The notes below the pieces were generated by a model, which had not been told where the DNA came from, searched no databases, and saw only the letters and a list, made by a program, of their open reading frames with translations. The position numbers were made by a program, and so were the translations under genes. From NCBI GenBank assembly GCA_021186555.1, contig JAJKFL010000011.1, positions 31,297,611 to 31,361,610 of the forward strand: a stretch of 64,000 bases of DNA, read 5' to 3'. This DNA is from Reticulitermes speratus. Its lineage: Eukaryota > Arthropoda > Insecta > Blattodea > Rhinotermitidae. Each line of letters starts with the position of its first letter. Within the stretch, counting starts at the first letter, position 1. This document shows positions 32,703-43,625 of the stretch, piece by piece.

Positions 32703-35221
32703 CGTTCCTGCTTTAAACACTTTCTGACTGCCGCAGATTAATTTTAGCTCTTTATGCTAAGGTACCGAAAAATTTTTTTCCAATAAAGACATATTACCGT
32801 CTAATCAAAATCAGATATCAACGTCCATCTAATAAAGTTCATGTTTGAACACTTCTTACTGAGGTAAATCCTGCGACTTCCAAGACAGCGAGTATTGAGA
32901 CTCAATATTAATGTTTCAGATAAATAAATACATCAACCACCTTAAGCACTCTTCAAAATACTTTCAGAAGCAAGTATAAAACTCGCACGGTATGAATAGC
33001 ATAAAGTGTCAGATAAACTTGCTGTTCCCATCTTCATGGCCCACTTCTACCTCGAGGATGGAAGGAGAAATAGTTGTCCTGCGACATCCTGATGTTCATA
33101 TAAAACACTGCACGATGTAACAACCAAGTAACCGTACCTAAAGCTTCGTCTTTCTCTTATTGCGTTGAAAACGTAGGTTGTAAGTTCAAAGTTCAAAGGG
33201 GAAACTTGACAGTTGTCATTTCCATCAACGGCTCCTACGTAACACCCTGCCACTGAACCACTCTTACACGTTAAATCTCGAGAAACAATTCAAAATCACC
33301 ATTTTCCTAAATATACGTGCTGCGGACTAGCAAACATGCTGAAAAGGAAGCTTGGTGGGGGGACGGTGATGTTAACAATGGACCTAAACTTTTCCGGCAA
33401 ATGTTGAGACTGCAATGCCGACTGAAACACTGATGCTTTAAACTGCCATTTCCTGTGCTGCCATCTTTTATTTCCATCTGCAACTCTCAGCAAGTGAGCA
33501 ACATAACTACCCGCCGATGAACTCTGTTCTACGTAGATTAACTGAAATGAATTTATTGCTGATACCTTCCGAAATGTGACGTTGTGTCCTTCCGTAATCA
33601 CTTTCCGACGTTTCGATAAACCGTACTGACTTCATTTCGAGGGTCAATCAGTCCAAGAACGGTGCATATCAGCCTTCCGACGCTCTATATTTTGCCACGC
33701 ACGCATCCACCGTTTCGGAAGCACACAATGAATACGCACACGCACACAGACAGAGCATTTGTCTTAGCATTTAGTGACCACGTGCAATAACTTCCACAAG
33801 CCAGGAATACAGAAGAGCAGTAACACAGCAGTTAGAAGCAATACCCGGCTGATCTTTTCTTCTCTCATATCCAACAACCCTCATCCCCTATTTTTTAGCT
33901 TTATAATGCGATACACCAGCCGTAGCGCTGGTAATTACACTTCCAGTTTCCCGTCTTTGTCGCACCGCGGCGTTACTGTCTCTCTTCACGGCTAACATGC
34001 GGCACTTTTCCCGCCCTTTTCACTCCTTACTCACTGTCTCACTCTCACTCACTCCAGCAGCAACTCCTCCGAGCTCGAGTAATTAAACCCTACCCCCATG
34101 CCTCCACTCCCCACCCCCCTCGAGAGAGATAATGGCAAGAAAATTATTTGCAAGACGGAGAAAACTTCGCCGTTCATCACGATAGCCCTGTATATGCAAG
34201 TGTACTCAGCAAATGCATACAGCAACAACGACTTAAGGCAGTGCCGTGCCCCCTGGGGTCGGGGGGGGGGGGGGATGGGGGGGCTTACAGAAGATACTAG
34301 CAATACACGCTTATATGAGGGAGTTCAACAACAGACACCATTCTATATGATGGTTTTAATCGCCTCCATGCAAAGCTCGACAAATGTCGTTTAGAGGCAG
34401 CAGTCCGTCTGGACTGGATTTACTTGTTAGATGAGAAAGCCAGTGAAATTAAGCGTATCCCTTCATCTCTGAACAGTTAAAGCTAACTACTTGTGACTAT
34501 TCATTAACGGAAATGATACGTTACTACGGAAATACCGGGCAGGCTTTATTAAATAAAACCCAATACAGAAAGCTTTAACGATATCACCCACCTCGCCTTA
34601 TGGTCCCGCATCCTAAGTCAATACCTGCCAAGCAGCATGCTCTTATAAAAATCAGAAGTTCCAACACCGAGCTAAAAAAAAAAAAGAAACAAGCCACAAA
34701 ATATCATCAGTTCGTAAAACTTACAGCCCATTCTCTCTGTTATTCTTCCCAGATGTTAAATTCGTGAACAGTTTGCAGAAAAACGTCGAGTATTTTAGTA
34801 CACATAAGATTTCCTCGTATCTAAGCAACAGATTTACAATCGATCCTCATCGAGATATCGAAATTGCGGAGTTTACAATCGATATCAAGTATCGATACCC
34901 GATGTTTAAAATCCAAGAGCCCGATGCCACACTCTTTCTCCATCCTTATCATGTACCCCCAGAACACAATCCACTTCAGCTACAAAAAGTGTTTCATTGG
35001 CCTCGGCAAGTAGGCTTACCGCACTCACAACACAGCCTGTCTCAAAAGACCCAGTACGACGAGAGATCATAAATGCAGGCAGTTTCCCATGTACAGATTC
35101 TGTTATCTGTCCGATTTTTTGCTGCAACCGAAGTGTGTCCACAGAGTTCATTAAAAACCCCAAATAATAAATTTCACGAAAATCCTTCCGGTGGGACTCG
35201 TCTGATGCATTTGGACGAACG
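32703..35221. other. Unassigned 2.5-kb stretch
   Basis: No convincing exon. The minus strand near 33600 has GAAAC-GUC ('gacgtttcg' on plus) in a decayed hammerhead-like context. A G14 tract starts near 34260, and 34830-34900 is rich in ATCGAT-type sites. Frames at 34098-34394 and 34764-35072 show no domain. Confidence 0.4.
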
Positions 35222-36569
35222 GAAATGATAAAGATAATAGTCGCTATACCAAATGATAAAGATAATAGTCGCTATACCAAATGATAAAGATAATAGTCGC
35301 TATACCAAATGATAAAGATAATAGTCGCTATACCAAATGATAAAGATAATAGTCGCTATACCAAATGATAAAGATAATAGTCGCTATACCAAATGATAAA
35401 GATAATAGTCGCTATACCAAATGATAAAGATAATAGTCGCTATACCAAATGATAAAGATAATAGTCGCTATACCAAATGATAAAGATAATAGTCGCTATA
35501 CCAAATGATAAAGATAATAGTCGCTATACCAGATGATAAAGATAATAGTCGCTATACCAAATGATAAAGATAATAGTCGCTATACCAAATGATAAAGATA
35601 ATAGTCGCTATACCAGATGATAAAGATAATAGTCGCTATACCAAATGATAAAGATAATAGTCGCTATACCAAATGATAAAGATAATAGTCGCTATACCAG
35701 ATGATAAAGATAATAGTCGCTATACCAGATGATAAAGATAATAGTCGCTATACCAAATGATAAAGATAATAGTCGCTATACCAAATGATAAAGATAATAG
35801 TCGCTATACCAAATGATAAAGATAATAGTCGCTATACCAAATGATAAAGATAATAGTCGCTATACCAAATGATAAAGATAATAGTCGCTATACCAGATGA
35901 TAAAGATAATAGTCGCTATACCAGATGATAAAGATAATAGTCGCTATACCAAATGATAAAGATAATAGTCGCTATACCAAATGATAAAGATAATAGTCGC
36001 TATACCAAATGATAAAGATAATAGTCGCTATAACCAAATGATAAAGATAATAGTAGCTATACGAAATGATAAAGATAATAGTCGCTATACCAAATGATAA
36101 AGATAATAGTCGCTATACCAAATGATAAAGATAATAGTCGCTATACCAAATGATAAAGATAATAGTAGCTATACGAAATGATAAAGATAATAGTCGCTAT
36201 ACCAAATGATAAAGATAATAGTCGCTATACCAAATGATAAAGATAATAGTAGCTATACCAAATGATAAAGATAATAGTCGCTATACCAAATGATAAAGAT
36301 AATAGTCGCTACACCAAATGATAAAGATAATAGTCGCTATAACAAATGATAAAGATAATAGTCGCTATAACAAATGATAAAGATAACAGTCGCTATACGA
36401 AATGATAAAGATAATAGTCGCTATACCAAATGATAAAGATAATAGTCGCTATACCAAATGATAAAGATAATAGTCGCTATAACAAATGATAAAGATAACA
36501 GTCGCTATACGAAATGATAAAGATAATAGTCGCTATACCAAATGATAAAGATAACAGTCGCTATACCAA
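35222..36569. repeat. 28-bp minisatellite, about 48 copies
   Basis: The unit 'aaatgataaagataatagtc' plus 'gctatacc' repeats at exactly 28 bp over 1.35 kb. Variants (accagatg, gtagctatacg, ctataaca, ataacagtc) cluster in neighbouring units, mostly right of 36040. That pattern suggests local unit-by-unit homogenisation. Confidence 0.98.
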
Positions 36570-37036
36570 ACTGTTTAGCGGACGCGCCTAAAATGTCCCG
36601 GTAGTGGGCTTAATACTGAGCCAGTGCAAACCGCTAACACACAATTAAGTATAACAATCTACACAACCAACTTATACGACCAATTTTAATGTTATCCACA
36701 CACTTATGCCTAGGTCATCTAAGTGGTCTATTCTCTTAAGGCGTCCCGACATAATCCTTGCATGCGTCTTTTTTGTTCCGAACTACATCTGTGCTTAATT
36801 AAGCACTGCGACATCAAACGTATGGGAGAGTGGAGGTATAGCTCCACGCATTCACGCCCCCGACCATGTACCGCAGATAAAGAGCCAGCAGTACCCACCT
36901 GACAGCAGGCTTACTGAGCTCGCCAATCCACTAATGACCTGAAGTGAACTTTTACCTCGGGTCAATATCCCTGAAAATCGAGAACGTCCGACTTCGCTCG
37001 AAGTTCTCCTTACATTTTTTTCAGACACCTGTTCAC
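36570..37036 (-). mobile_element. Decayed LINE-1 piece and SINE-A fragment
   Basis: At 36680-36760 'ttttaatgttatcc', 'atgcctaggtcatctaagtg' and 'gtctattctc' follow the LINE family 1 tail. At 36822-36917 'gagagtggaggtatagctcc' through 'cagtacccacctgacag' is a family-A SINE with internal losses. The rest is unassigned. Confidence 0.5.
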
Positions 37037-37128
37037 GACATAGGCACAGTCACAGGCACAGTCACAGGCACAGGCACAGTCACAGTCACAGGCACAGGCA
37101 CAGGCACAGTCACAGTCACAGGCACAGT

Positions 37129-37161
<33 letters not shown>
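37037..37161. repeat. Hexanucleotide repeat (cacagg/cacagt)n
   Basis: About 20 hexamers alternate irregularly between cacagg and cacagt. The frame through it (repeating Thr, Gly and Val) is low complexity. Confidence 0.97.
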
Positions 37162-37816
37162 TAGGTCACACCGAAACATATGGTGCCTTCACACACGCCT
37201 CTGCTTTTAGGAGCTTTCGAAAACAAAATGAGAAAAGGGTTTATTTTCGTCCGTTTTCGTCATTTCTGTCCGTCCGTCTGTCCGAATGGGATAAGTCGAC
37301 TCCAAAACGAAAAGATTTTCTTTAAATATTGGGGATTCTTACAAAAATATGTAGATATATTCTAAATTTGGTTAAAAACAGACCAAAGTAACAGATCAAT
37401 TTACATGCAGACCAACGTACATTTATGATACACTATCTCGCCGTTGACCATTAAGTACAAGTAACCCGTTGCTGAGGAAGACATTTTCCCACGTGAAAAA
37501 AACAGAATAAAGTCGCGACCGATTGTAGACCTGTTGCAGAGGATCTTATAGCACGTGTTGTGTGTAACATGCGAAGAGTTTACGTGTCACACATCCGCAC
37601 AATCAGCACACTTCTTCAAATCATTCGTGAATTTCAAACCTGGAGACTATAAGACGGCAAACGCGCCACGCACCGCGGATATTCCCTAAATTGTTTCCTT
37701 TGTAAAATGTGCGTAAGAGAGCCACCTTCTGCATGCAACATCCGAGGCAAGCGATCACCGTACTATAAACACTCCCTCCCGCCGGCGGACAGAAAACATA
37801 CCAAGCTTTACGTTCA
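37162..37816. other. Unassigned stretch
   Basis: No supported feature. Confidence 0.4.
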
Positions 37817-37966
37817 CGCACTGCGCTACAAGCCGGAAGGTCGAGGGTTTGTTTCCTGATGGTGTCACTGGAAATTTTTCATTGGCGTAATCCTTCCGGC
37901 CGCACTATGGCCCTTCGGTAGACTCAGACTAACAGAAATGAGTACCAGAACTATTTCCTGGAGGGA
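37817..37966 (+). mobile_element. SINE family B fragment, first of three adjoining SINEs
   Basis: It runs from 'gcactgcgctacaagccgga' to 'actatttcctgga' and is cut at the point where the family-C SINE begins. Confidence 0.85.
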
Positions 37967-38140
37967 GGCCGTGCCATTGCTCGGGCGGTTAGTCGCCGAC
38001 CTCTCATCGCGAAGGTCCGGGTCAGTCCATGTGGGATTTGTGGTGAACAAAGTGGCATTGGGACAGGTCCCCCCCCCCCCCGAGTACTTCGGTTTTCCAC
38101 TGTCAATGTCATTCCACCCGTGCTCCATTACTCCATTGCT
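37967..38140 (+). mobile_element. SINE family C, 3'-truncated
   Basis: The head 'ggccgtgccattgctcgggc' and the body up to 'cattccacccgtgctccatt' are present, with a C13 tract at about 38068. The 3' third is missing where the next SINE begins. Confidence 0.85.
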
Positions 38141-38146
38141 CCAGTT

Positions 38147-38470
38147 GGGGCACGCGGTGGCGCAGTTGGTTGGGGCACGCGGTGGCGCAGTTGGTTGGGG
38201 CACGCGGTGGCGCAGTCGGTTGAGGCACTGCGCTACAAACCGGAACGTCGCGGGTTCGATTCCCGATGGTGTCACTGGAATTTTTCATTGACATAATCCT
38301 TTCGGTCGCACTATGGCCATGGGGTCGACTCAGCCTCTAACAGAAATGAGTACCAGAAATATTTCCTGGGTGGTAAAGGCGGCCGGTGCGTACGGCTGAC
38401 AACCTTACCACCTTCATGTGCCGATTGTCTAAAAACCTGCCTAAGGGCCTGTCAAGGCCTGTAATGGGAT
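38147..38470 (+). mobile_element. SINE family B with triplicated tRNA-like head
   Basis: The 25-bp head segment 'ggggcacgcggtggcgcagt' plus 'tggtt' occurs three times in tandem at 38147, 38172 and 38197. It is followed by a full family-B body ending 'caaggcctgtaatgggat' at 38470. Only the last copy is continuous with the B-box-like part. Confidence 0.93.
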
Positions 38471-38602
38471 GCCGTCGTCCAGAGGGATGCACTACAGATC
38501 CTAGGAATACGAGGTTGGAGGAGACAAGCTGGGGAGAGAGGAGAATGGAGGCGCCTTTTGAGGGAGGTCAGGGCCCAGAAGCTGCTGCAGCGACACAAAT
38601 GA
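38468..38602 (+). pseudogene. LINE (local family 3) C-terminal end, 44 codons open
   Basis: Directly after the SINE an open frame reads DAVVQRDALQILGIRGWRRQ and then EWRRLLREVRAQ, ending in HK and a stop at 38600-38602. This is the shape of the last residues of many insect non-LTR retrotransposon polyproteins. Only the C-terminal tail is present. Confidence 0.72.
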
Positions 38603-38607
38603 ATGGA

Positions 38608-38775
38608 TGAAAGATAGAAATGACGAAGGGACGAGGAGGAGACGTGGGCAGCTACTGGATTACCTCAAGAAAACGAGAAGACACCGGACATTGAAGGAGG
38701 AAGCACTTGATCACTCTCTGGAGAGCTCGCTTTGGGAGAGACTATGGACCTGTCGTAAGACAGACTGCGTGATGA
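38608..38775 (+). pseudogene. LINE family 2 C-terminal relic
   Basis: 'acgtgggcagctactggatt', 'gaggaagcacttgatcactc' and 'gacctgtcgtaagacagac' match the LINE family 2 tail at 13177. Frameshifts are present. A GAT/GAC trinucleotide patch follows at 38768-38802. Confidence 0.78.
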
Positions 38776-39314
38776 TGACGATGATGATGATGACGATGAT
38801 ATACCACATCACACCATGGTGTAACCCATGTCAGACAGAAGATAATCTGGCTTGATAATGTTCCGTTTCTTCACGGCTGACCCACCAAACACTATCGTTA
38901 GGCGAACTGTACCTTCACATGGTACTGACAGCTCCTGCAGGTGACCACTAACAGTCGCAGCTCTCTGCCTGTTCATGGTCCGGTCTTGCAGACAGACACA
39001 TGCTCGCTGTGTATGAGAAGGTATGTTGCCCCGAGCAGCGCATTAACATGCTTATTGCTTTTGTCTTCTCTCTCATTTGTTTCTCGCTTCCGACTGCTTC
39101 TCTTTTTCTTGATATAGTTTCGTTTCATCTCAGCTCCGTTTCTAATTCTCTTTCCACTCCACCTAAACCCTTTCCTCTTTATTCAGTGGCGGCTTCTACA
39201 AATAATGGCGCCTTAGTACTTCTCTGCTTTCCCTGGTTTGTGTAACGAAACATTACACTGATACATTTGTATAGCATCCAATGAGAAGAATCATCACTGA
39301 ATCAAATTATGAAT
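38776..39314. other. Unassigned stretch
   Basis: An 81-codon plus-strand frame (39000-39245) has no recognised domain. Nothing else is supported. Confidence 0.4.
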
Positions 39315-39588
39315 GGTAAAGTTCATTCTACGACAGGCCATGAAGGCCCAGAGGGGGAGTAAAGATACAGCTCTACTCTTTCTTTAACCTCGGCGCTAGA
39401 TGGGGGTGATCAACGTCACGCCTCGGCCGATTTACCCCCGTGAAACAGACCCGGTACCCATTGTACAGGAGTCTGGGTAGGCCCCAAGGCAGTCTGGACG
39501 TGTGCGGAAAATCTCGCCACCACCGGGATTAGATCCCCGAACCGTCCAGCCCGTAGCGAGTCGCTATACCGACTGAGCGATCGCGGCC
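39315..39588 (-). mobile_element. SINE family A, full length
   Basis: It has a complete body and the head 'ggccgcgatcgctcagtcgg'. A 14-bp imperfect duplication (aaattatgaatggt and aaattagaaatggt) lies on the two sides, at about 39304 and 39595. Confidence 0.9.
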
Positions 39589-40299
39589 CACAATAAATTA
39601 GAAATGGTGAAGAAGTAAACGGTGATGACGCAGTGTAAGATACAGTCCAGGCACTTTAAAGGATCCACTGAAGAAAGCCACACAAATCTAAGTCACAACA
39701 CCCGATTTTCGAGACGAGACTTTAACTGTGGCCCTGTAAATGTGAAGTAGGAGAGCAAACCACTGGGCGATGACGTCAAGTCGTCTTTAGTTCAATCACC
39801 GACGTTTGGCACTGCCTAACCACGTGCTGCTTAGACGCCGAATTTAGAAAGTTCAATCGCACTCTATAGCCTATACTATCTTGGCGCATTTCAAAACAGT
39901 ATTTTAGCAACATTAAGTTACGCACGAAAAACAGAATACTGTGGTACAGGCGCATTTATGTGAGTATATTTTGAGCACCAAGTGACTGAAATTCTTAATA
40001 TGTACAATCCCAAAATTACAGACCCCACTCAAAATGGGGGTTACAGGTTCGAAGACCCCCACTCCCACTCTTTAAAACATCGAAGCCGTAAACGAAAATG
40101 TAGTTCGCAATAAATGTTTTGCGGTAAGGGACTGTACTTCATATATTCATTCAGTTTAATTAATTATAACAAATTATGGAGCATAAGAGAGGCAATGACG
40201 TTACACTGAAAGATCTCAATATTCCTCTGCAGCTATAAAATCCACACTACTAAGCACAAATAAATCTAAAGTTTTCCCGGTGCATGACCTCAAGGAATG
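39589..40299. other. Unassigned stretch
   Basis: Short complementary 'gggggt/acccc' patches occur near 40021-40075. No gene is supported. Confidence 0.4.
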
Positions 40300-40693
40300 C
40301 GGGGGGGGGGGGGTGTAGCATAGCTCCAGTCATTCTTTTTCTTCTTAGACATTACAGTCCAACGCGGACCTTCGCCTCCTTAATGGACTTCTCCCAGTCA
40401 GCTCCGTTTTTTGACTTCTCTTCCCACTTTCTAATTTTGCATCTATTAATATCTGTCTGTACACAGTTCCACCATCTGCTTTTTGGTCGTCCTCTCATTC
40501 GACTTCCCAGCTGCAGCATTAAACGGAAGTGATCAGATTCACGCCACGGCCGCTTTATCCCTCAGCAAATAGCCCCCGGCACCCATTAAATGAGAAAACG
40601 AGTGGGCTGCAGAGCCGGCCGAAGCCAGTTGCTCCTGCCAGTATTCGAACCAGCTCGTAGCCTAGTCACTATACTGACTGAGCTATCCCAGCT
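40300..40693 (-). mobile_element. SINE family A split by a LINE fragment
   Basis: The left part (40300-40335) ends at 'ccagtcattctt'. The right part (from about 40520) resumes at 'cagattcacgccacggccgc' and runs to the head 'agctgggatagctcagtcag'. A G14 tract lies at the 3' end. The missing middle is replaced by the LINE insertion. Confidence 0.8.
40336..40520 (-). pseudogene. LINE (local family 4) 3' end inserted in a SINE
   Basis: The minus strand keeps an open frame with GRPKSRWWNCVQTDIN and WEKSIKEAKVRVGL before a stop, then an A-rich end (aagaagaaaaag). GRPK-x-RW is the common C-terminal block of insect LINE polyproteins. The short length and A-rich end fit a strongly 5'-truncated insertion. 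Confidence 0.78.
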
Positions 40694-41220
40694 CTTACCC
40701 ACACTAATACAAATGGCGGTAGCAGCAACAGTTAGTATATGAAACTGAGTATCGGAGCGTTAAAGTAGCAACAGCACATGAGACAAATTGAAACAGCAGA
40801 ATTGTTCTAATTGTGCACTGTAATTCTTAGACAATGGCGTCACATGCGAGATATCACTGATGTGTTTTGTTTTCCATTAATAAATAAAGAGCTGCGAAAA
40901 TGAACTGTTATTCCAGTCATGGTTTACAAGAATGTTTGGGCTTTGTAGTAGGTTTATGGTTTCACCAACAGAGGGTGCTGATTGAGTTGTTACTACTCCA
41001 CATTTTAATTTATTGGAAAAACATTTATTTTATTCCTTGTTCGGGTCCTCTGATATTAATTCTTAATAAGGGATAATTCATTTCGTTTTATTACAATTTG
41101 TAGAGTGAGTTTTGTACACACTATTTTTACATTTAGAAGTTTGGATTGTTTTGTCTGTCACGTATAAATTGGTACGTTTGTAGTTACTTTAGACTGTCAC
41201 TTTTTCTCAAGATTTTAGTG
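40694..41220. other. Unassigned AT-rich stretch
   Basis: No frame or repeat is supported before the hammerhead-like motif. Confidence 0.4.
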
Positions 41221-41259
41221 CACCTGAAGACGACAACAGCCTGCTTTCGAAACGTCGTG
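41221..41259 (+). ncRNA. Hammerhead-ribozyme-like motif with intact core
   Basis: The core CUGAAGA is at 41224-41230, with GAAAC-GUC at 41249-41256. Stem I is CAC/GUG (41221-41223, 41257-41259). A15.1-U16.1 and C15.2-G16.2 form a stem III without a loop, as in dimer-type variants of Penelope-like elements. Stem II is weak (GA/UC, then a long loop) after one extra C. Both conserved core strings are intact, but the stems are poor. A second CUGAAGA-U follows near 41351. Confidence 0.42.
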
Positions 41260-41675
41260 TTTGTATAATCAGTGACGATGAAAATAGTCCAAATACACAT
41301 CAGTGACATCTAGCAGAATTGTGATTATTCAAAGCTGCAACTTCACAGAGTCTACCCTGAAGATAGAGTCAAGATTCGAACCAGGCGTCTCCCGAAAACA
41401 GATTATTATTATTATTCGTGTTGTTTGTTACCCGATATGTCGGCACATTTATAATATAGAACTAAATAATAATAACAATAATTAGTTATCACCTTTATAC
41501 AGGATATTTACAGTTATATACCTGAAACAATGTTTCTTAGAGCACATAATGTCGCAGCTATTCTGTTGTTACAACATATCTTACATGTAATGCTAGTTCT
41601 CATGATAAACATTATGTACTTTTACAGTAGCATTTTTCGAAGAATGTGCGCAGTGCATAGTACGGCTGATTTCTA

Positions 41676-41720
41676 TCACCACCACCACCACCACCATCAC
41701 CATCACCACCACCATCATTA
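41676..41720. repeat. CAC/CAT trinucleotide repeat
   Basis: A (cac)n run with cat interruptions. A frame through it would give poly-His and is treated as low complexity. Confidence 0.97.
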
Positions 41721-41850
41721 GCAGCAGCACCATCACACCTATTACATCCAAGAGGCTCTACACTCTTTGAGATTTCAATTTCTCACGCCAATGAAGAGCA
41801 ATAATTTGGTCATCTGTTTATGACACCGTGCAGTCTGGTAGTAAGTAGCT

Positions 41851-42125
41851 TTTTTTTTTTAGTCGTCCTCTTCTACCTACTCCGGATTTCCCGTTTCAGT
41901 GTCGAGGTTTGTAATTTTCTTTTGATCACACTGAGAGACACACCACAGTCGGTAGGACTCCTCTGGACGAGGGATCGGCTCGTCGCAGAGGCCTCTACCT
42001 GACAACAACACACAACACTCACAACAGACAAACATCCATGCCCCCGATGGGATTCGAACCCACGATCCTAGCAAGCGAGCGGCCGAAGACCCACGCCTTA
42101 GACCGCACGGCCACTCGGATCGGCA
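41851..42125 (-). mobile_element. SINE family E, full length, tail type 2, with 12-bp target duplication
   Basis: The minus-strand head is 'ggccgtgcggtctaaggcgt', 'gggtcttcggccgctcgctt' and 'gtgggttcgaatcccat', closely tRNA-Leu-like. The body includes 'gaggcctctgcgacgagccg'. The tail ends 'gtagaagaggacgact' plus a 10-base A run, seen as T at 41851-41860. The perfect duplication tagtaagtagct is at 41839-41850 and 42126-42137. It sits inside a foldback-family copy whose end motif starts at 41821. Confidence 0.95.
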
Positions 42126-42204
42126 TAGTAAGTAGCTACGTTCCATAAAAACAAACTGCATCTATATTCAGAGTTTTCTGGGTTACCACACCATTTCTTC
42201 TAGG

Positions 42205-42254
42205 GTAGATTTCAACGTTTCGGAGGAACATACTGCCTCAATCTTCAGGGTATT
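42205..42254 (-). ncRNA. Hammerhead-like motif, core intact, stem I lost
   Basis: The minus strand reads CUGAAGA (42248-42242), U, a stem II of GAGG/CCUC, and GAAAC-GUU (42221-42214). Both core strings are intact and stem II has four pairs. The flanking stem I does not pair (ACC against GAA). One extra U lies between the core and stem II, as in most copies here. Confidence 0.42.
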
Positions 42255-42830
42255 CTGGGTTATGACATCACGTAGTCTAATTGGTAACCACCAGCGTTAA
42301 GGAGGCCGCTGACTGTAGTGTGTATGCAGATCGACAGTAGTACTAATATCACACGAGCCGCCACTGACGCCATCCTGCTTCATTCTGCTCGGTAACTCCG
42401 CATTTCTTTAGTTTTCCCCTCAGCATCCTCTCGACTTCTCCTCCACACAGAATAACAGCAACAATAATGGATAGATCCTGTAATGTATTTCGTGCGCCTA
42501 GCGATATGAAGCAATTTGGGCAAACAGTGGAGGATGCTTGTTCGATTCATACGTAAACACGCGCGCGGGATGGGTGGGTGGGGGGGGGGATTTGTGTCAA
42601 TTATTCAGATTCCGTGATAATGCAGAGTCAAACTAAACTAAGCAGCCTCTTCTGTATTTCTCAACCTTTTCCATGTGGAGGAACAACGAAACAGGATTCA
42701 ACATCTCATGCCAAACCATTCATGCCATTGTATAAAGATCTATTGTCTGCAACTGCATGCATAAACAGCATGGATATTGTTATTCATGCAGCAACATTGT
42801 TGTCATTTACATAAAGATTACTCCTTTGTG
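42255..42830. other. Unassigned stretch
   Basis: The foldback-family motif 'gacatcacgtagtctaattg' lies at 42265. Otherwise nothing is supported. Confidence 0.4.
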
Positions 42831-42933
42831 GTATGTGACGACGTGTAGTTTAACAAATAAACAGCTATATTTCATAGACAGCAGGTTCATATAAAACTCT
42901 GCCACATATCTACCAAACTACAAGGCGTCATGT
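42831..42933. repeat. Foldback-family copy
   Basis: The inverted ends are tatgtgacgacgtgtagttt and 'ccaaactacaaggcgtcatg', about 100 bp apart. The interior is unrelated AT-rich sequence. Confidence 0.7.
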
Positions 42934-43097
42934 GCATGGTCAATGTCGCGAGAGCTTCAAATCCCACATTTATTTAAACCTAACTGTAAAAGGAATTTCA
43001 GCTAACAGTTCAAACACGAAGTGTAACAGATCAAAAATACATTAGAAACGAGAAATAAATACGTAACAATAAAAAATATGATTTGAAGTTGTTCCTG

Positions 43098-43342
43098 TCC
43101 GCGCTATGAACAGGGGGAACAGAGGTAAACCTCCACTCATTCTTAACCCCGGCGCTAGATGGTGAGTAGTCTGGTTCACGCCCCGGGTGACTCAGTCCCG
43201 TGAAAGAATCCCGGTGGGTGGGCCCCAGAGCCAGTCTGCACGGTTTTAGAGAAGGGAAAAGTCTCTAGACACTGCCGGGATTCAAACACCGGATTGTCAA
43301 GCCCGTACCCTAGTCACTTCTCTGACTGAGCTACCCTGGGTC
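43098..43342 (-). mobile_element. SINE family A, diverged
   Basis: 'gaggtaaacctccactcatt', 'ctggttcacgccccgggtga', 'ggtgggccccagagccagtc' and the head-side 'tctctgactgagctaccctg' follow the family-A order. Confidence 0.82.
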
Positions 43343-43444
43343 CAAATAAATAACTATAGGAACAACATGAAGCGTTGGGACACAAAAGACACCCCATTTC
43401 TATTACCATGCCTTGTAAACTATTGGCAGACACAGACCCAGTTG

Positions 43445-43625
43445 GGGATAATATTAAAATGGACCGTAAACAAACAGAAGGTGAGAGCGTAGTACGAATT
43501 TAAGTGCTTCAGCATAGAAGCCAGTGGTAGAATTTCGTGAACACGGTAATGCAACTTTGGATTTCGTAAAATGCCAATAATTTCTTGACGAGCTCAGAGA
43601 CTATCAGCTTTCTTGCATTGAATTA
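43445..43625 (+). pseudogene. LINE family 1 tail, heavily decayed
   Basis: 'ggataatattaaaatggacc', 'cacggtaatgcaactttgga' and 'aatttcttgacgagctcaga' match the 3' end of the family-1 LINE in order, with deletions. Confidence 0.6.

Noticed and set aside
35222-36569. CRISPR-like array of 28-bp repeats
   Set aside because: The repeats are head to tail with no unique spacers and no cas genes, and the context is clearly eukaryotic.
41530-41721. Frame ending in a poly-His run
   Set aside because: The run is a CAC/CAT microsatellite and the upstream part shows no domain.
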